Shown piece after piece: positions 43,087 to 44,364 of a stretch of 44,364 nucleotides of DNA. The stretch comes from Dubosiella muris (GTDB lineage Bacteria; Bacillota_I; Bacilli_A; Erysipelotrichales; Erysipelotrichaceae), in contig NZ_SRYG01000022.1 of NCBI RefSeq assembly GCF_004793885.1, positions 1-44,364 on the forward strand. Reading direction: 5' to 3'. Positions within the stretch are counted from its first letter, which is position 1. Each line of letters starts with the position of its first letter. The position numbers were made by a program, and so were the translations under genes. Below the pieces are notes generated by a model. That model was not told the DNA's origin. It made no database searches and worked only from the letters and a program-made list of their open reading frames with translations.

Positions 43087-43163
43087 GGCGGTTGTGGTGA
43101 AGTGGTTAACACAACGGATTGTGGCTCCGTCATTCGCGCGTTCGATCCGCGTCAGCCGCCCCA
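43087..43163 (+). tRNA. tRNA-His (GUG)
   Basis: The extra 5' G (43087) faces C73, as in all tRNA-His. Acceptor GCGGTTG/CAGCCGC, anticodon loop TTGTGGC with GTG at 43121-43123, encoded CCA at 43161-43163. Confidence 0.96.
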
Positions 43164-43174
43164 TTTGAAAATAC

Positions 43175-43204
43175 ACTCTGAAGAGAATCTTCAGAGTTTT
43201 TTTA
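43175..43204 (+). terminator. Terminator of tRNA-His
   Basis: ACTCTGAAGA / TCTTCAGAGT with loop GAA, then T-run. Confidence 0.9.
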
Positions 43205-43228
43205 TAAACAGGAAGAGGTAGACGATGA

Positions 43229-43257
43229 AAAAGAGATGGAAAAGAGATGGAAAAGAG
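43229..43257 (+). repeat. 11-bp tandem duplication at a gene start
   Basis: AAAAGAGATGG occurs twice in direct contact (43229-43239, 43240-43250), followed by a partial third copy AAAAGAG (43251-43257). Each full unit carries an ATG, and the unit length is not a multiple of three. Confidence 0.9.
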
Positions 43258-43793
43258 CGTGTGTGGCTGGCTGGATGGGTTTGATGCTGGCGGGCTGCCA
43301 GCCGGCACAAGCCCCGCAAGGCGCTTGCGATAGCGACAAGGCGTGCGCGGTCGACGCGCCGCAAGCCGAAAGCGGTCTTTCGGATCCGCAGCCCTTTGAG
43401 AGGGCGCTGACTTTTTTCGAGAATGGAGAAAGCGGCGTCTTGTATTTCGGATTTGCGGATTGTCCGTGGTGCCAGGAGGCGGTGCCGGTTTTAAAGGAAG
43501 AGACCGAAAAAGCGAGACGTTCCGTCGTTTTTATTCAAACGCGGGATGAAAACCGCGAACTGGAATATACGGACGAGCAAAAAGCGCGGATCACGCCGTA
43601 TATCGAAGAGTACATGTCGGAAAACGACGAAGGGGAACTGACTTTGTTTGTGCCTTGCGTGCTCGTCGTGGAAAACGGGACGGTCGTATCCGGCCATGTC
43701 GGCACGGTGGATGGACATGACGCTCATGAGCGGACTATGACGGATGCGGAAAAGGAGCAGCTGCATCAAACGTACGCGGCGATGCTACGCTAG
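43236..43793 (+). CDS. Thioredoxin-like lipoprotein
   Basis: A 185-residue predicted lipoprotein: basic head (EKRWKR), hydrophobic core, lipobox LAGC (C21 would be lipidated). The mature part has a thioredoxin-like fold with CPWC in YFGFADCPWCQEAVPVLKEE, like a bacteriocin-transport-accessory or TlpA-type thiol protein acting outside the membrane. The frame is open only from the ATG at 43236, which has no well-placed ribosome site. The ATG at 43225 has GAAGAGG 5 nt upstream but is in another frame because of an 11-bp duplication; removing one repeat unit joins it in frame to give the same signal peptide. Confidence 0.82.
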   Translation: MEKRWKRACVAGWMGLMLAGCQPAQAPQGACDSDKACAVDAPQAESGLSDPQPFERALTFFENGESGVLYFGFADCPWCQEAVPVLKEETEKARRSVVFIQTRDENRELEYTDEQKARITPYIEEYMSENDEGELTLFVPCVLVVENGTVVSGHVGTVDGHDAHERTMTDAEKEQLHQTYAAMLR

Positions 43794-44048
43794 CTATTTT
43801 TCATGGAGAAAGAGATAGCGCAGGGCGTACCATGCCAAAAGCGTAAAGGAAGGAAGAAAAAGACAGCGTTCAAACGCGATCCAGTCCCGGGCGCAAACGC
43901 TTGTCAAAACATTGGTGGCGACCGGCTGCCACTGCGGGTCGAGCGCGGTAAACGCGATGGAGCCAAACAACGAGCAGCCGGTCAGCAAGCTGGTAATCCA
44001 AAGCATGTGCCGGGTGGTGGCGGCATCGCTGAAAATCAACTTAAACAT
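43794..44048 (-). CDS. Small membrane protein
   Basis: An 84-residue protein with two or three hydrophobic segments (MLWITSLLTGCSLFGSIAFTAL and FLPSFTLLAWYALRYLFL) and a region between that contains two Cys. No family recognised. The ribosome site GGAGG sits 7 nt before the ATG on the minus strand, which supports it as a real gene. It converges with the lipoprotein gene; the two stop codons abut (43791-43796) with no terminator hairpin between. Confidence 0.65.
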   Translation of the reverse strand: MFKLIFSDAATTRHMLWITSLLTGCSLFGSIAFTALDPQWQPVATNVLTSVCARDWIAFERCLFLPSFTLLAWYALRYLFLHEK

Positions 44049-44135
44049 GAAAAAACCTCCAACGGATGATTATACGGGATGGAAAGGCGGCTTTCGATTC
44101 AAATGCTCGTCATTTGAAAAAAAGATAAAAAGTGG

Positions 44136-44164
44136 TTGCATTGGCTTTTTGTTCATGCTAATAT
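44136..44164 (+). promoter_or_regulatory. Promoter of the tRNA-Ser/tRNA-Asp cluster
   Basis: TTGCAT (44136-44141), 17-nt spacer ending TGC, TAATAT (44159-44164): a good -35 plus extended -10. Confidence 0.75.
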
Positions 44165-44201
44165 AAGTGAGCGCTAATGATTGGCGTCGACAATTATTCT
44201 T

Positions 44202-44292
44202 GGAGATGTACTCAAGTGGCTGAAGAGGTGCCCCTGCTAAGGGTATAGGTCGGGAAACTGGCGCGAGAGTTCAAATCTCTCCATCTCCGCCA
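44202..44292 (+). tRNA. tRNA-Ser (GCU)
   Basis: Acceptor GGAGATG/CATCTCC, anticodon loop CTGCTAA with GCT at 44236-44238, long class II variable arm, T-arm AGAGTTCAAATCTCT, discriminator G, encoded CCA. 91 nt. Confidence 0.95.
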
Positions 44293-44311
44293 TCTTTTTT
44301 TTGAATGTTTT

Positions 44312-44364
44312 GGTCCAGTGGTGTAGTGGTTAACATGCCTCCCTGTCACGGAGGAGATCGTGGG
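44312..44364 (+). tRNA. tRNA-Asp (GUC), truncated by the window end
   Basis: Acceptor 5' strand GGTCCAG, D-arm GTGTAGTGGTTAAC, anticodon stem CCTCC/GGAGG with loop CTGTCAC and anticodon GTC at 44345-44347. The T-arm is cut off. It follows tRNA-Ser by 19 nt in the same transcript. Confidence 0.9.

Overview
The window looks like a chromosomal segment of a low-to-mid GC member of the Bacillota. The conserved order rpsF-ssb-rpsR-(yybS)-gdpP-rplI-dnaB-walJ, the upp-atp cluster, the DegV pair, GntR/cre-type sugar control and PTS genes support this. I lean towards an Erysipelotrichia-like lineage, but that is inference. No phage genes, insertion sequences, CRISPR array or plasmid functions were seen.

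Layout. 1-290: the very 3' end of a 23S rRNA gene, a 5S rRNA gene and their terminator. 292-3420 (minus): a serine-biosynthesis operon serC-serA followed by a PHP-family phosphatase. 3550-5140: a small charged stress-type protein, tmRNA (ssrA, minus), smpB (minus) and tRNA-Ala. 5200-5520: a promoter- and terminator-bounded stretch with no convincing ORF whose ends can pair, a candidate structured ncRNA. 5563-9770: a Bcp peroxiredoxin, a cytidylate kinase-like protein, a DUF5684 membrane protein, pfkA and pyk. 9846-15060: a ROK sugar kinase lacking zinc ligands, then a PTS island (EIIC, small membrane protein, DUF871/MupG-like enzyme, GntR/UTRA regulator, DUF3284 protein). The control region before EIIC holds two GntR-type operators and two cre sites.

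15133-24570: a small membrane protein, an FtsX-like ABC exporter with a very long periplasm-type coiled coil (minus), tandem DegV proteins, a UMF1/Atg22-type MFS protein (minus), a CmpB-type membrane protein and a NERD protein. 24565-31210: the rpsF-ssb-rpsR operon, then yybS-gdpP-rplI-dnaB-walJ, linking ribosomal proteins, cyclic-di-AMP turnover and the replicative helicase. 31398-38810: upp coupled to atpZ-atpI-atpBEFHAGDC; the c subunit carries the sodium-binding residue set. 38986-43025: a CydDC-like exporter with a YgbA_NO protein and a DUF454 protein in overlapping frames. 43087-44364: tRNA-His, a thioredoxin-like lipoprotein with an 11-bp tandem duplication at its start, a small membrane protein (minus), tRNA-Ser and a truncated tRNA-Asp.

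The window is mostly housekeeping. The points most worth following up are the unexplained RNA at 5200-5520, the PHP protein in the serine operon, the mirrored operator/cre module with its zinc-less ROK neighbour and MupG-like island, the sodium signature of AtpE, the possible leaderless messages, and the 11-bp repeat that sets the reading frame of the lipoprotein.
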